A stretch of 64,000 bases of DNA, from positions 5,019 to 69,018 of the forward strand of contig JALGYY010000001.1 in assembly GCA_025782575.1 (NCBI GenBank), in the 5' to 3' direction. Position numbers and translations under genes: made by a program. Position 1 is the first letter of the stretch; each line of letters begins with the position of its first letter. Shown here piece by piece: positions 36,995 to 46,458 of the stretch. This DNA is from a bacterium (GTDB lineage Bacteria > Orphanbacterota > Orphanbacteria > Orphanbacterales > Orphanbacteraceae). The notes under the pieces were generated by a model. It saw nothing but the letters and a program-made list of their open reading frames with translations, had not been told where the DNA came from and did no database searches.

Positions 36995-38188
36995 TCAGGC
37001 ACTCCCGATCGGTGAAGCGTCGCCTCTGCTCAAGGCCGCTCGATAGACGTGGAGCAGATCCTCGATCGTCTCGTCGACATCGAACGCGATTGCACGCTCA
37101 CGCGCCGCCCGGCCCATCGCCTTACGCGTATCCCGATCGCAGAGCATGGCGGTGATCGCGGCAGCAAGCTCATGGACATTTCCGGGAGAGACAAGAGTTC
37201 CCTCGACACCGTTATTCAACCACTCGCGAATCCCTGAGACATCCGAGCCGATGACCGGCCGCCCCGAAGCCATCGCTTCGATCCCCACAAGCCCGAAGTT
37301 CTCTTCCCACACAGATGGTACGATGACGATATCCGCGGCTGAATACTGCTTCGGCATGTCATCCGGAGCGACCGCACCTCGAAACTCGACGCCCTCTCCC
37401 AATCGAAGGGAGACCGCGAGCGAACGGAGTTCATCTTCCGAATCTCCCGAACCGACCAGAACCAGAGAAGCCTCCGGAATTGTCCGGCGAACGATTTCCA
37501 TGGCCCGAAGAAGCACGTCCACTCCCTTTTCCGGGCGTAATCGACCGACGAACATCACTTGGTTCCCGCCCGGGCTCTCAGTCGCGCCGAATCGCCTCCT
37601 GTCGACTCCGAGAGGTACATGATACACCGGCACCGGCCAATTATTCTCCGCCAGGGCTCCCTCGAGCGAGCGATTGTGGACGATCACCCCATCCAGGAAC
37701 GAGCTGTATCGCTCCGATATCTTTCGATTGAAGACATCGTGAAGCATGAACTTGCCGAGTGAACGGCAACCTGAACGGACGCAGACAAGCCCGGGAGGAG
37801 TCTTGCACAGTGCGCCGCCGGGAAGGCGTTTCGTGCGCAAGGGGCAGACCGCTTCAAACGTATGAATGGACTGAACCACCGGGCAATCGAAGGGGCGCCT
37901 CAATACGCGAAATGTGTCTCCCAGAGTTGTGTTGAAGTGAATCAGATCGATGCCGTTCTCCTCGATCCAGGAATCAATCTCCGATCGGAGATCTCTCTGC
38001 CCGAACATCGATCGAATGTACTTTTTTCCCCCGCCCTCTTCCTTGAGATACGACTGCATGGCGAAGACGGAGCTCTTATGGCCCCGTCGACCAAGAGCTC
38101 CGATCCAGGCCCGTACGGCGGACGTGACTCCTGAAAGAGCAGGTCTGGTTCTGTCGATAGGTGAAACTTTTATGAATCCGATCCTCAT
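36995..38188 (-). CDS. glycosyltransferase family 4
   Basis: A 397-aa GT-B enzyme with the acceptor-side start MRIGFIKVSPIDRTRPALSG. The donor-side motifs are VGRLRPEKGVDVLLRAM and EENFGLVGIEAMASGRPVIG (E-x7-E). An unusual cysteine-rich insert (CPLRTKRLPGG, CKTPPGLVCVRSGCRS, residues ~115-145) recalls GT4 enzymes with a structural metal site. Its ATG overlaps the stop of the kinase gene as ATGA. It is likely one of the sugar-adding steps of the operon. Confidence 0.88.
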   Translation of the reverse strand: MRIGFIKVSPIDRTRPALSGVTSAVRAWIGALGRRGHKSSVFAMQSYLKEEGGGKKYIRSMFGQRDLRSEIDSWIEENGIDLIHFNTTLGDTFRVLRRPFDCPVVQSIHTFEAVCPLRTKRLPGGALCKTPPGLVCVRSGCRSLGKFMLHDVFNRKISERYSSFLDGVIVHNRSLEGALAENNWPVPVYHVPLGVDRRRFGATESPGGNQVMFVGRLRPEKGVDVLLRAMEIVRRTIPEASLVLVGSGDSEDELRSLAVSLRLGEGVEFRGAVAPDDMPKQYSAADIVIVPSVWEENFGLVGIEAMASGRPVIGSDVSGIREWLNNGVEGTLVSPGNVHELAAAITAMLCDRDTRKAMGRAARERAIAFDVDETIEDLLHVYRAALSRGDASPIGSA

Positions 38189-39162
38189 CGCGAATGGTCC
38201 GCGTTCTCGAGATATCGGATCCGATTATTCAGCAGATCCACCTGCCTGGCCGGATCGACCCCCTGCCCATGGTAAAGCGCCAAGAGCCCGACGCCGATCA
38301 GGTGAATCAGGATGCTGAACAGATTCAGCCGCCAGTCGAAATCGTCTCCCCGCGGCCATTCACTCCGCCGATCGATCCAGACTTCGCGGTAAGTATCGAG
38401 CAGAGACTCGGTCTGACCTGACGGAGCTTCACGTATAAACATAGCCAGATCCTGAAAGGGAGAACCAAAACCGGCGTTCGCCCAATCGACGGGAAACACC
38501 GAATCTCTCCCTTTCCCGATACCGGGCAAGATATTCCTCGACTTGTAATCTCCGTGAACCTGTGTCGTCGGCGTCCGGACCAATTCGCCAAGCTCTGATT
38601 CGACCTGGCTCCGGTGAGATCGAAATATCCTCAGGATTTTTTCCGATTCCTCGGCGTTTACACCTGCCAGATAGGGAAGGAGACGATTCTCGCTCTCTTT
38701 CAGGCGCTCCCGGAAGAGTTTCTCATCGTACTTTATGAACCGTTCACGGAGGGGGAGTCGCCTGGGCACGGGCGGGAGTTCAGCCGTATGAAACGTGGCG
38801 AGCCATCGCGCCGCCCGGAGCCACCTGTCAGGATCCGCCGTATCTGCAAGAGTCTCCTCGCCGTAGTCCCGGAGGAAGAGCCACCACCCCGAGTCCTCAC
38901 CAAAGACTACAGCAACCGGCTGCGTCGATTCTCCCTCGAGCGGCCTCAACAGGTATTCATAGGCGCTGATCTCACGGCCGGTCGCCTCAGGCACGAACTT
39001 GGCAACGAGCGTTCGATGTCCTCGGAAAGGCGTCCGTAGAAAAAGCCGGTCAATATGTGGCGAGCCGTATCCTCCCTTGATCGGCACGGCTGCATCGAGC
39101 ACGATCGTCTCGTCAGCAAGGAGCGAGAGAACAGATGCGAAATACTCCCCCTCCGATTTCAT
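38185..39162 (-). CDS. APH/choline-kinase-type phosphotransferase
   Basis: A 325-aa kinase-fold protein of the aminoglycoside phosphotransferase (APH) superfamily. The catalytic loop is QVHGDYKSRNIL (Brenner-type HGDxxxxN) and the metal-binding segment is FPVDWANAGFGSPFQDLAMFI. The N-lobe has a lysine in HRTLVAKFVPE. Family members phosphorylate sugars, choline or antibiotics. Inside a glycan operon, sugar or polyol phosphorylation, or modification of a glycan precursor, is likelier than resistance. Overlaps of ATGA on both sides show translational coupling. Confidence 0.82.
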   Translation of the reverse strand: MKSEGEYFASVLSLLADETIVLDAAVPIKGGYGSPHIDRLFLRTPFRGHRTLVAKFVPEATGREISAYEYLLRPLEGESTQPVAVVFGEDSGWWLFLRDYGEETLADTADPDRWLRAARWLATFHTAELPPVPRRLPLRERFIKYDEKLFRERLKESENRLLPYLAGVNAEESEKILRIFRSHRSQVESELGELVRTPTTQVHGDYKSRNILPGIGKGRDSVFPVDWANAGFGSPFQDLAMFIREAPSGQTESLLDTYREVWIDRRSEWPRGDDFDWRLNLFSILIHLIGVGLLALYHGQGVDPARQVDLLNNRIRYLENADHSR

Positions 39163-41306
39163 TGCAGGTAACCTAGCGCGCGAAGCTGCTCGGACCTTTC
39201 TTTCCGGCCATCCTGACCGTGAAGAGAATCGGTGCCGGACGGAGTGACCGTTTCGAGCCAGCTCCGGAATTGAATGGAAAGGACTTCGCGCACCTCCTGT
39301 TCTCTTTCAGCCAGGTTTTCACTCTCCGATGGATCCGCTTCCAGATCAAATAATTCTTCGGTATTCCCGGGTCGGGCGATGATCCACTTCCATCGATCCC
39401 ACCAAATGGTTTGAAGAAGCCCCACGTCATTCCGGCTTCCATAGTGGCGGTCTCGCACAGTCAGGAATTTCTCGGCGATCACCGGTCGGCTGATGAGACT
39501 GTCCCCTCCGGCCATCGCTGCAGGAACCGGAATGCCCGAACCTCGCAATAACATGGACGGGAGTTCGAGCAACGAGATCAGCCGATCCTCTCTTCGCCCC
39601 CCCGACACTCCACCCGGTGGACGCACGACAAGAACTGTGCGCGTCACTTCCTCGTATAGCGCCTTTCCATGGCCTACGCGGCGGTGCTCTCCCAGAAACT
39701 CTCCATGATCTGAAAAGAGCACGATCCATGCTCGGTTCAGCCATTCTCTATCCTCAAGATATTCAATAAGCCGTCCCAGATGGTCGTCCATATGAGCGAT
39801 TTCGCCGTCATAGCTGTTCGATAGGATTGCCCGCTCCCAGTCTGCCAGATCAACCCGGCGATTTCGTTTTCTATAATAGAGAGTGCGAATTCTTTCGAGC
39901 CACCCCTTGGATGGTGGCGATGCTCGCAGTCGTTCGGAAAAGGTTTTCGGCGGTGCATAGGGATTGTGCGGATCGAGGTAATTCAGGAAGAGCAGAAACG
40001 GCTGATCTTCCGGGCGACGGTTTTCCAGCCAATAGATCGCCCGATCGGTTACAGCTTCCGCGTCATGATTGGTGCGTGTCAGCCTGATTAGTAATGGGAT
40101 GCGGATCACACGCCGAATCGCCTTTAGAAAGGTGAACGGCATCGGCCTGTCTGTCATCCTTCGATCTGCGAATACCTGTTGGAAGCCCCGGTCAAGACCG
40201 TACTCAGGCGACACCGAAAGCCGGTTCGATGCGATGGCCACCGTCCGATAACCGTGATCGGCGAAGACGGATGAAAGGGTGGCGATCCCGGGAGAAAGGG
40301 GGGCGGGCGGTATGCCGGCGGCAGCGGCGATCGGATAGTGCAGGCCATGTTCACTCGGATAAAGACCGGTGAAGAGAGAGGCATGTGAAGAGAGTGTCCA
40401 GCTCGAGTTTGCATAGGATCGATCGAAAACGATGGCGTCCTCGGCGAACCTGTCGAGGTTCGGTGAGGTCAACCGGGAATAGCCGTAAAGAGAGAGGTGG
40501 TCTCGCCGTACCGTATCAAGTGAAATCAGGATCACGGGAGCACCGGCTATAGTAACCGGCGGTTGATCATTCTCCTGATAATCGTCTCGCGCCATCGCCT
40601 CAAAATCGTGCATGATCGTACCGACTGCCGCTACAACTACGAGAACCAGTGGAACAGCAAAGAGTCCGACCGGGAAACGCGACCGGGCCGGGCGGCGCGT
40701 CACGATCAAGGCAAAGACGAGAGACGCCACGGAGTAAAGGATGAGAGCAATCGGGAGCCGCCCGCTTCCAGGATGGAGCGAAGAGAGATAGACACGGCCG
40801 AAGACGAACATGCCGCCGGCCAGAAGAGGGGCCATGTACAATCGGCTCTCTATACCCGCAAAGAAACAAGACCGGCGGCGGACGACCAGCAGGATCGGTA
40901 GAATCACCAGCAGGCTGATTCCGAGTGAGGCGGCGATTCCCGCCGGTGAAATGAGATAAAGACCCGCGATCAGAAATGGGTGCAGATAGTAGTTCGCGTA
41001 GACCGCCAGGAAGATCGCCGATATCACCAGAAGATCGATTCCTGGGCGGTCTTCAGCTGAGATCTTCTTGTCGAGTCGAGACCGGTGCACCAGAAGATTG
41101 CTTGCCTTATGAATGAGTGCGGCGATTGACGCCCAGGCAATCACGTTAAGAATCACCTCCGCCAGTGCGACCAGCGGAGGAGGGGACTGCACCGCCGCGA
41201 TGGCCGCCCACGTGAACAGGCCCCAGCAGAGGCCCAAGTACGCCCCACCGAGAGCACTCTTTCGGAAGGGTGAGAGAGAATCCATGGACCGGACCGTGGT
41301 ATTCAT
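39159..41306 (-). CDS. membrane sulfatase-like enzyme of the glycan operon
   Basis: A 715-aa protein with ~8 N-terminal helices (residues ~15-245), then an alkaline-phosphatase/sulfatase-fold domain. The metal-site start is VILISLDTVRRDHLSLYGYS. The active-site loop is T304-L-S-S-H308 in SSWTLSSHASLFTG, with Thr at the nucleophile site and His in place of the usual Arg. Later motifs are FLLFLNYLDPHNPYAPP and VLFSDHGEFLGEH, and the end is RALGYLQ. ATG 41306 overlaps the preceding stop as ATGA; a longer frame to 41447 is a shadow. A phospho- or sulfo-transfer role, as in phosphoethanolamine/phosphoglycerol transferases, is as likely as sulfate ester hydrolysis. Confidence 0.82.
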   Translation of the reverse strand: MNTTVRSMDSLSPFRKSALGGAYLGLCWGLFTWAAIAAVQSPPPLVALAEVILNVIAWASIAALIHKASNLLVHRSRLDKKISAEDRPGIDLLVISAIFLAVYANYYLHPFLIAGLYLISPAGIAASLGISLLVILPILLVVRRRSCFFAGIESRLYMAPLLAGGMFVFGRVYLSSLHPGSGRLPIALILYSVASLVFALIVTRRPARSRFPVGLFAVPLVLVVVAAVGTIMHDFEAMARDDYQENDQPPVTIAGAPVILISLDTVRRDHLSLYGYSRLTSPNLDRFAEDAIVFDRSYANSSWTLSSHASLFTGLYPSEHGLHYPIAAAAGIPPAPLSPGIATLSSVFADHGYRTVAIASNRLSVSPEYGLDRGFQQVFADRRMTDRPMPFTFLKAIRRVIRIPLLIRLTRTNHDAEAVTDRAIYWLENRRPEDQPFLLFLNYLDPHNPYAPPKTFSERLRASPPSKGWLERIRTLYYRKRNRRVDLADWERAILSNSYDGEIAHMDDHLGRLIEYLEDREWLNRAWIVLFSDHGEFLGEHRRVGHGKALYEEVTRTVLVVRPPGGVSGGRREDRLISLLELPSMLLRGSGIPVPAAMAGGDSLISRPVIAEKFLTVRDRHYGSRNDVGLLQTIWWDRWKWIIARPGNTEELFDLEADPSESENLAEREQEVREVLSIQFRSWLETVTPSGTDSLHGQDGRKERSEQLRALGYLQ

Positions 41307-43192
41307 TGTGACGGGGCCTCTTCGATCAACACGGCGGCCTGCTCTCTGAGCGGGGCCGGGGTCTCGGGTCTCTCTATCAGAATGCGGAGTTCCCTCTGCG
41401 ACGCGGCACTCTCTCCGAGCGCGGCATACGCCCTTGCGAGACGCCACCTCGACCCGAAGTCTCCCTCGTCAACCCGAACGGCCTCCAGCAGAACATCTCG
41501 TGCCTGTTCCGGCAAGTTCGACGCGAGATAGGCTTCGCCGAGCGGCGGCCGGATCGAGGGGTCGGTCGGTGAGAGGCGAAGCGCCGCCTCCAGATGGTGT
41601 GTCGCCTCTTCCGGCCGGTCTTCTCTCATGAGCGCCAGCGCCAGATTGAATCGAGCTTCCCCGTTGTCCGGATCTCTCTCGATGGAGCTCGTGAACATTT
41701 CAAGACCACGATCATTGTTCCCCTGCTCGCAATAGAGAACTCCGAGATCATTCTGAACGTCAACCCAGCCGGGGCGCAGTTCAAGCGCACGTTCCAGATG
41801 AGAAATCGCCGAATCCGCCTTCCCCAGATTCCAGAGTGATCTCCCGAGCTCGGCATGGGCGGGCGGGCTTTCCGGGTGGGTGGACAGCACATTTTGAAAG
41901 AGCAGAATCGCCTCATCGTCCCTACCTTCGTCCGCTCTCATTTTCCCGAGGAAGAACGATGTATTCGGGGCTTTCGGATAAACATCGAGTGTCCGGGTCA
42001 TCAGAGTCTCGTTGTCTTTCCAGTCCATGCTTCTCTTCGCAGCGGCTGAGCCGGCCGCCAGAAGGACCATGATTGCCATAACCGTCGCTACTCTCCGATT
42101 CATGGTCCGTACTCCGAATCTTTCGACCAGAAATGCTGCGCCGGCACCCAGAAGCCAGCAATAGCCGACATACGGCAGATAGAGATAGCGCTCGGCGTAG
42201 AAGTAGGTGACCGGAATCAGGTTCGATGTCGGCAGTGGGGTAATTATGGCCCACGCGGCGCTGAGCGCAACCCCCGGGCGCCTCTTCCTGTAACGAATCA
42301 CGAGAAACAAGAGGAGAAACACACTTACCATTCCGACCATGCCGTCCTTACTGAATGCGTTTCTGTTCTCAGGCAGGGGGTGTTCGATGGACAGGCCTGC
42401 CGGCACAATCAGGGCGGATACGGATTTCCCCTGGGCAAGAATCGCCTGAACAGCCACATTGCCGTAAGAGGCATCCCGAATGGTCACGGGGTTAAAACGT
42501 TGATAGAACGATCGTCCCTCTCTGCTCTTCTTTGAATAGTTGTTCAGTGCTCCCTGTTTCACGGAAACAAAAAAGGCAAGCACCAGAATGAGCGGCAGGT
42601 AACGACTGATCGATCGAAGATTCTTCCGGTCGGTAAGCCAATCCCAAAAAGCGAGGACGATAGGGAATGTCGCCGCGGATGCCTTGGCGAACAGGCCGGC
42701 GCCGTAGAGAAGAGTGGATCCCAGAACCTGGCGCCGTGATGATCCTCGAATCAACAGAAACGAGCCGAGAAAACCGGCGGCGGCGAGCATCTCTTTCCGG
42801 TGCGTGATCCCGGCCACGGATTCGGTCAGAACAGGATGAACGGCAAAGAGGAGAGCCCCGAAGAACGCGGCCCGGCCGTGGTTCAGCAATCTTCTTCCCG
42901 TCTCGAAAACCAGAATCACACAGAGACCGTGAAGCAACAGGTTCGTCAGGTGAAACCCCATCGGCTTCACCCCCCAGACGACCCGGTCCAGCCAGAGAGT
43001 GAGGGCCCGAACCGGACGTTCGTTCCAATCGAGCGTGCGCCAGAATTCGGCGCCCTCCAGATTCGTGTTCCGAACGATCAGTTCGAAATCGTCAAATACG
43101 AAACCATTGTTCAATGTGATTCCATGAGCGAGGAGTATGAAGGCGATGAGAGCGGCGTACGCGAATTTTCGTGGAGGATCCGTAAAATCCAC
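41303..43192 (-). CDS. TMTC-like GT-C membrane protein with TPR repeats
   Basis: A 629-aa protein with ~9-10 hydrophobic helices, then about six tetratricopeptide repeats (~residues 410-615, for example PPAHAELGRSLWNLGKADSAISHLERAL and GWVDVQNDLGVLYCEQGNNDRGLEMF). The first luminal loop has FVFDDFELIVRN, and a later one AVHPVLTESVAGITHRKEML. This layout is the bacterial counterpart of TMTC mannosyltransferases, which use lipid-linked sugars. It starts at GTG 43192, overlapping the GT4 stop by one base. The TPR part may contact other operon proteins at the membrane. Confidence 0.83.
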   Translation of the reverse strand: MDFTDPPRKFAYAALIAFILLAHGITLNNGFVFDDFELIVRNTNLEGAEFWRTLDWNERPVRALTLWLDRVVWGVKPMGFHLTNLLLHGLCVILVFETGRRLLNHGRAAFFGALLFAVHPVLTESVAGITHRKEMLAAAGFLGSFLLIRGSSRRQVLGSTLLYGAGLFAKASAATFPIVLAFWDWLTDRKNLRSISRYLPLILVLAFFVSVKQGALNNYSKKSREGRSFYQRFNPVTIRDASYGNVAVQAILAQGKSVSALIVPAGLSIEHPLPENRNAFSKDGMVGMVSVFLLLFLVIRYRKRRPGVALSAAWAIITPLPTSNLIPVTYFYAERYLYLPYVGYCWLLGAGAAFLVERFGVRTMNRRVATVMAIMVLLAAGSAAAKRSMDWKDNETLMTRTLDVYPKAPNTSFFLGKMRADEGRDDEAILLFQNVLSTHPESPPAHAELGRSLWNLGKADSAISHLERALELRPGWVDVQNDLGVLYCEQGNNDRGLEMFTSSIERDPDNGEARFNLALALMREDRPEEATHHLEAALRLSPTDPSIRPPLGEAYLASNLPEQARDVLLEAVRVDEGDFGSRWRLARAYAALGESAASQRELRILIERPETPAPLREQAAVLIEEAPSQ

Positions 43193-44415
43193 TACGGCTG
43201 AGCATCCCGAACCAGTTCATGGGATGAGTCGATTGGTTGGGGCCATTCTCCGGTGAGCTTATCGAGTTCATCTTCGAGAATCTCGATATTACCTTCCCAG
43301 GAAAAATACTCACTCGCCCTCTTCCGAGCATTTTTTGCAAGAGAGGACGCCCATTCCGGCGCGTCAAGAACTGCCAGAATTTTGTCGGCCAGATCTATGG
43401 ACGATCCCCTGGCTGCGTAGACTCCCGTGTCACCGAGGTAGGACCGGGTCACTGGAGTGTCGAACCCGACGACCGGCAACCCCGCCGCCATGTAGAAGAC
43501 CACTTTCGCGCTCGATTCCGATGCAAGATCGATTTTGGGATCGACGGCGACATCGGCAAGAGAGAGGTATTGCGGAAGCTCCTGGAACGGAAGTTTCCCC
43601 GTAAATGTAACCCTGGACCCGTTCCCCTGATCGAGGATGCGTCGACGGACTTTTTCGAGGGGATATCCGATGAGAAGGAAATGGATATCATCTCGAAAAT
43701 TTGTAATGGTGTCGATCGCGTCGACCAGGAAATTGACTCCTTTGACTTCGAGAAGGGCGCCCGAATAGACGACGAGTTTGGAGCCGTCCGGAATGCCAAG
43801 GCTCTGCCTCAACTCCGGGCGGGAAGAACGAGAGAAGAAGGAATCATCGACACCATCTTCAAGCAGTGTAATGTCGGCCGGACTCTTACCGAAGACATCG
43901 ACAAGAAGACGGGCGGTCGCCTTTGAACTGCAGGCAAAATGATCGGCCCGATCACAGATCCAACGTTCCAGGCGATTGAAGAATCGATCGAGCAGCCCCC
44001 CTTCCCGGATGAACGAATGGGAACGGAGCTCTGCGGTCAGACTGTCCTGAACGTCAAACAGGAGAGGCGTATCCCATCCTAGAAGGCGACGGGCGATATG
44101 GGCCACGAATGTACCCTCATGAAGATGGCCATAAAAGACATCCGGCTGAAAACGGCGCGCCGTCTTCACGCAGAGGGCAATCAACATGAGATCAAGAATC
44201 GGCTTTGTCCAGGAAGGCCCCGCCTCGAGCTTCCGGTACCAGGGAACCCCCGGAATTCGATGAATATCAATGTCTTCCGGATCTTCGCCGAGATTGTATG
44301 TGACAAGACAAACCTCGTGCCCTCGCATCGCCAGGGCACGGATTTCGCTCAATATTCTGATATGACATCCGCGATGAGCGAAGAACGGCGTAGGGGCAAC
44401 CATCAGTATCTTCAA
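43192..44415 (-). CDS. glycosyltransferase family 4
   Basis: A 407-aa GT-B enzyme starting KILMVAPTPFFAHRGCHIRIL after a TTG initiator (44415) with GGAGG seven bases upstream. The N-domain has FYGHLHEGTFVAHIA. The donor domain has YSGALLEVKGVNFLVDAI, LSLADVAVDPK and MAAGLPVVGFDTPV. A 70-base gap separates it from the previous gene, the only real break in the operon, so a second internal promoter is possible there. Confidence 0.88.
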   Translation of the reverse strand: MKILMVAPTPFFAHRGCHIRILSEIRALAMRGHEVCLVTYNLGEDPEDIDIHRIPGVPWYRKLEAGPSWTKPILDLMLIALCVKTARRFQPDVFYGHLHEGTFVAHIARRLLGWDTPLLFDVQDSLTAELRSHSFIREGGLLDRFFNRLERWICDRADHFACSSKATARLLVDVFGKSPADITLLEDGVDDSFFSRSSRPELRQSLGIPDGSKLVVYSGALLEVKGVNFLVDAIDTITNFRDDIHFLLIGYPLEKVRRRILDQGNGSRVTFTGKLPFQELPQYLSLADVAVDPKIDLASESSAKVVFYMAAGLPVVGFDTPVTRSYLGDTGVYAARGSSIDLADKILAVLDAPEWASSLAKNARKRASEYFSWEGNIEILEDELDKLTGEWPQPIDSSHELVRDAQP

Positions 44416-44485
44416 AAGACAGCCTCCATACTGGCCAGCGGACGATTCCGTCTCCAGATGACTTCGTAGTATATAGGCATGTCAA

Positions 44486-45505
44486 CTAGAAAGAAACACC
44501 TGGGGGAATTTCGCCTCCCCCGGCGGCAGGATCGCTTCGGTAGAGCTCCATTACCCGATTCTTCATATCGGCTATCGAAAACCTCTCACGAACCAGTTTC
44601 TGGGCCTGTTCCGCCCATTTATCCACTGCACCGGGGTCATCCCATACGCGCCGGAGAGCGTCGGCAAGGAGCCTGTCGTCCCCCGGTGGGAACAGCTGGC
44701 CTGTCCGTTCGTGCTGAACGATTTCTTTGAGCCCCCCGGCCGTCGAGACGATGACGGGGACCCGGTGGGCCATCGCTTCGAGTACGGAGATCCCGAGCGC
44801 CTCCGTCCACGAGGCCAGAATGACCGCCCGCGACGTCGCGTAGAGGCCGGCGACCCCCTCGGGAGAGCACTCCCCTAGAAACCGGACCCGGAGTCCGAGC
44901 GCAAGAACGCGAGCCGCCAGCAAAGCATGAGGATACTCGCGGCCCACGACGCAGAGCTCAATCGCCGGCAGCTCGTCATGAATCCGCCGGAGCGCCGCCA
45001 ACAGAGTTGTGATCCCTTTTCGAAACAGATCACGGCCGACAATGAGTATTCGATCTTCGCGAACGGGTGTACCCCGGCGGTCAGCCGGAATCCGGATTCC
45101 CATGCCGATGTTAACGAGACGCGGATGCTGAACGGCCGACTTCACGGCATTCGAATGAACGAAAACCGTATGGGCGCCGGCGAGCAGGATTTTCATTCGT
45201 CTGGCACGTTGCTTCTGCAATACCCAGCGGACCGGAAAATCCGGGGCGGGAAACGGTTGGAAGTGAGTCCAGTAATGGTCGTGCAGGTCGAGTATGATGC
45301 GGTGGCGATTCGATTTCGAAAGTTCGCCGGGCATGTGCTTCCCGTCCAGAACGTGAATCCAGTCCCACTCCATCCCCAGATCATCAACGTGGCGATAGAG
45401 AGAGATCTTCATGTCTGAACTGAGTTCTTCCAGCAATGTATCCTGATACACCGATGAACCGGTGATCGCCCCCCGGGGGCTCCTGACAAATAAGACCCTC
45501 ATCAT
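44486..45505 (-). CDS. glycosyltransferase family 4
   Basis: A 339-aa GT4 enzyme, shorter than most. The N-domain contains ILDLHDHYWTHFQPF and VFVHSNAVKSAVQ. The donor domain contains VGRDLFRKGITTLLAAL, CSPEGVAGLYATSRAVILASWTEALGISVLEAMAHRVPVI and a final amphipathic helix. The ATG overlaps the GT2 stop as ATGA. It probably adds one sugar of the repeat unit; specificity cannot be read. Confidence 0.87.
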   Translation of the reverse strand: MMRVLFVRSPRGAITGSSVYQDTLLEELSSDMKISLYRHVDDLGMEWDWIHVLDGKHMPGELSKSNRHRIILDLHDHYWTHFQPFPAPDFPVRWVLQKQRARRMKILLAGAHTVFVHSNAVKSAVQHPRLVNIGMGIRIPADRRGTPVREDRILIVGRDLFRKGITTLLAALRRIHDELPAIELCVVGREYPHALLAARVLALGLRVRFLGECSPEGVAGLYATSRAVILASWTEALGISVLEAMAHRVPVIVSTAGGLKEIVQHERTGQLFPPGDDRLLADALRRVWDDPGAVDKWAEQAQKLVRERFSIADMKNRVMELYRSDPAAGGGEIPPGVSF

Positions 45506-46458
45506 CCGAGCCAGCGCCGGCGCATGGCGATGTCACCTATGACAAGCTTCTTTGAGACGAGTTCCGCCGAGTCCCGCCTGCCCGTATTGCGGGGTGTCTC
45601 CCTGCGATACCGGGCGGAGTTCGCCAGCACACGAATCAGGTCCCCTGCAGCCAGGAAGAACTCGCCGAATCGAAGACGAAGTAAGCGGCCGAGAAGAGAG
45701 CCCGCTTCACCCATGACCAGGAACGGAAGATTCCTGATCAGGAGCCCGGCAGGCCAGCAGCGAAGCAGGAAGATGAGACGATTACGATGGAGAAGTCTGC
45801 GTTTCCGGGCGGGGTCACGGCCGGTCAAAGCGGAGTGAGCATGCTGCACACGGGCGTTCGCTGCATAGCGAGCGGTCCAGCCGAGCATGCCGGCGCAAAA
45901 TGCGATTTCAGCGTCTTCGTAATAGAGAAAATAGTCAGTCCGGAACCGGCCCACCTGTTCGATGAGGTCCGACCGGTAGAGAGCAGCGGCTCCTGCGGGG
46001 CCGAGCAAAGGAGACTCGTCGTCCGGGGAACGGTGCACGACGAAACCGTCGCGGGAAACCGCGAGCCCCGCCGAATCGAAGGCTCCCCCCTCGCCCGCAA
46101 GAACGGTGGCGGCGACCATCCCCACACGGGGTAAGCGCTCAGCTTCGGCTACGAGTGCACTCAACCATCCCGGTTCCGCGACGGCATCCGGATTCAACAA
46201 TGCGAAATAATCCGCTCGGTGGCTGATGATAGCCAGATTTACGGTCGCACCGAACCCCAGATTGCTCTCGAACTGAACGGAATCAATCCCCGGAAATTCC
46301 CGGTGCGCTCTCTCATATGATCCGTCCGTCGAGCCGTTATCGGCAAGCACGACTGAGTAGTTCGGATAGTCCTGGTCCATGAGCGATGCGAGGCAATCAG
46401 AGAGATAAGGATCGCCGTTCCAGTTCACAACGATGACCCAGACCATCGGATCAGCCAT
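45502..46458 (-). CDS. glycosyltransferase family 2, rhamnosyltransferase-like
   Basis: A 318-aa GT-A enzyme with the N-terminal VWVIVVNWNGDPYLSDCLASL, ADNGSTDGSYE, the metal site in ALLNPDAVAEPGWL and an FLYYEDAEIAFCAG motif, as in WbbL-type rhamnosyltransferases. A basic C-terminal part with hydrophobic segments suggests membrane attachment. Start candidates are TTG 46476, ATG 46458 and ATG 46446; the middle one is used because it overlaps the upstream gene by only eight bases and keeps the N-terminal strand. It lies between two GT4 genes. Confidence 0.85.
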   Translation of the reverse strand: MADPMVWVIVVNWNGDPYLSDCLASLMDQDYPNYSVVLADNGSTDGSYERAHREFPGIDSVQFESNLGFGATVNLAIISHRADYFALLNPDAVAEPGWLSALVAEAERLPRVGMVAATVLAGEGGAFDSAGLAVSRDGFVVHRSPDDESPLLGPAGAAALYRSDLIEQVGRFRTDYFLYYEDAEIAFCAGMLGWTARYAANARVQHAHSALTGRDPARKRRLLHRNRLIFLLRCWPAGLLIRNLPFLVMGEAGSLLGRLLRLRFGEFFLAAGDLIRVLANSARYRRETPRNTGRRDSAELVSKKLVIGDIAMRRRWLG

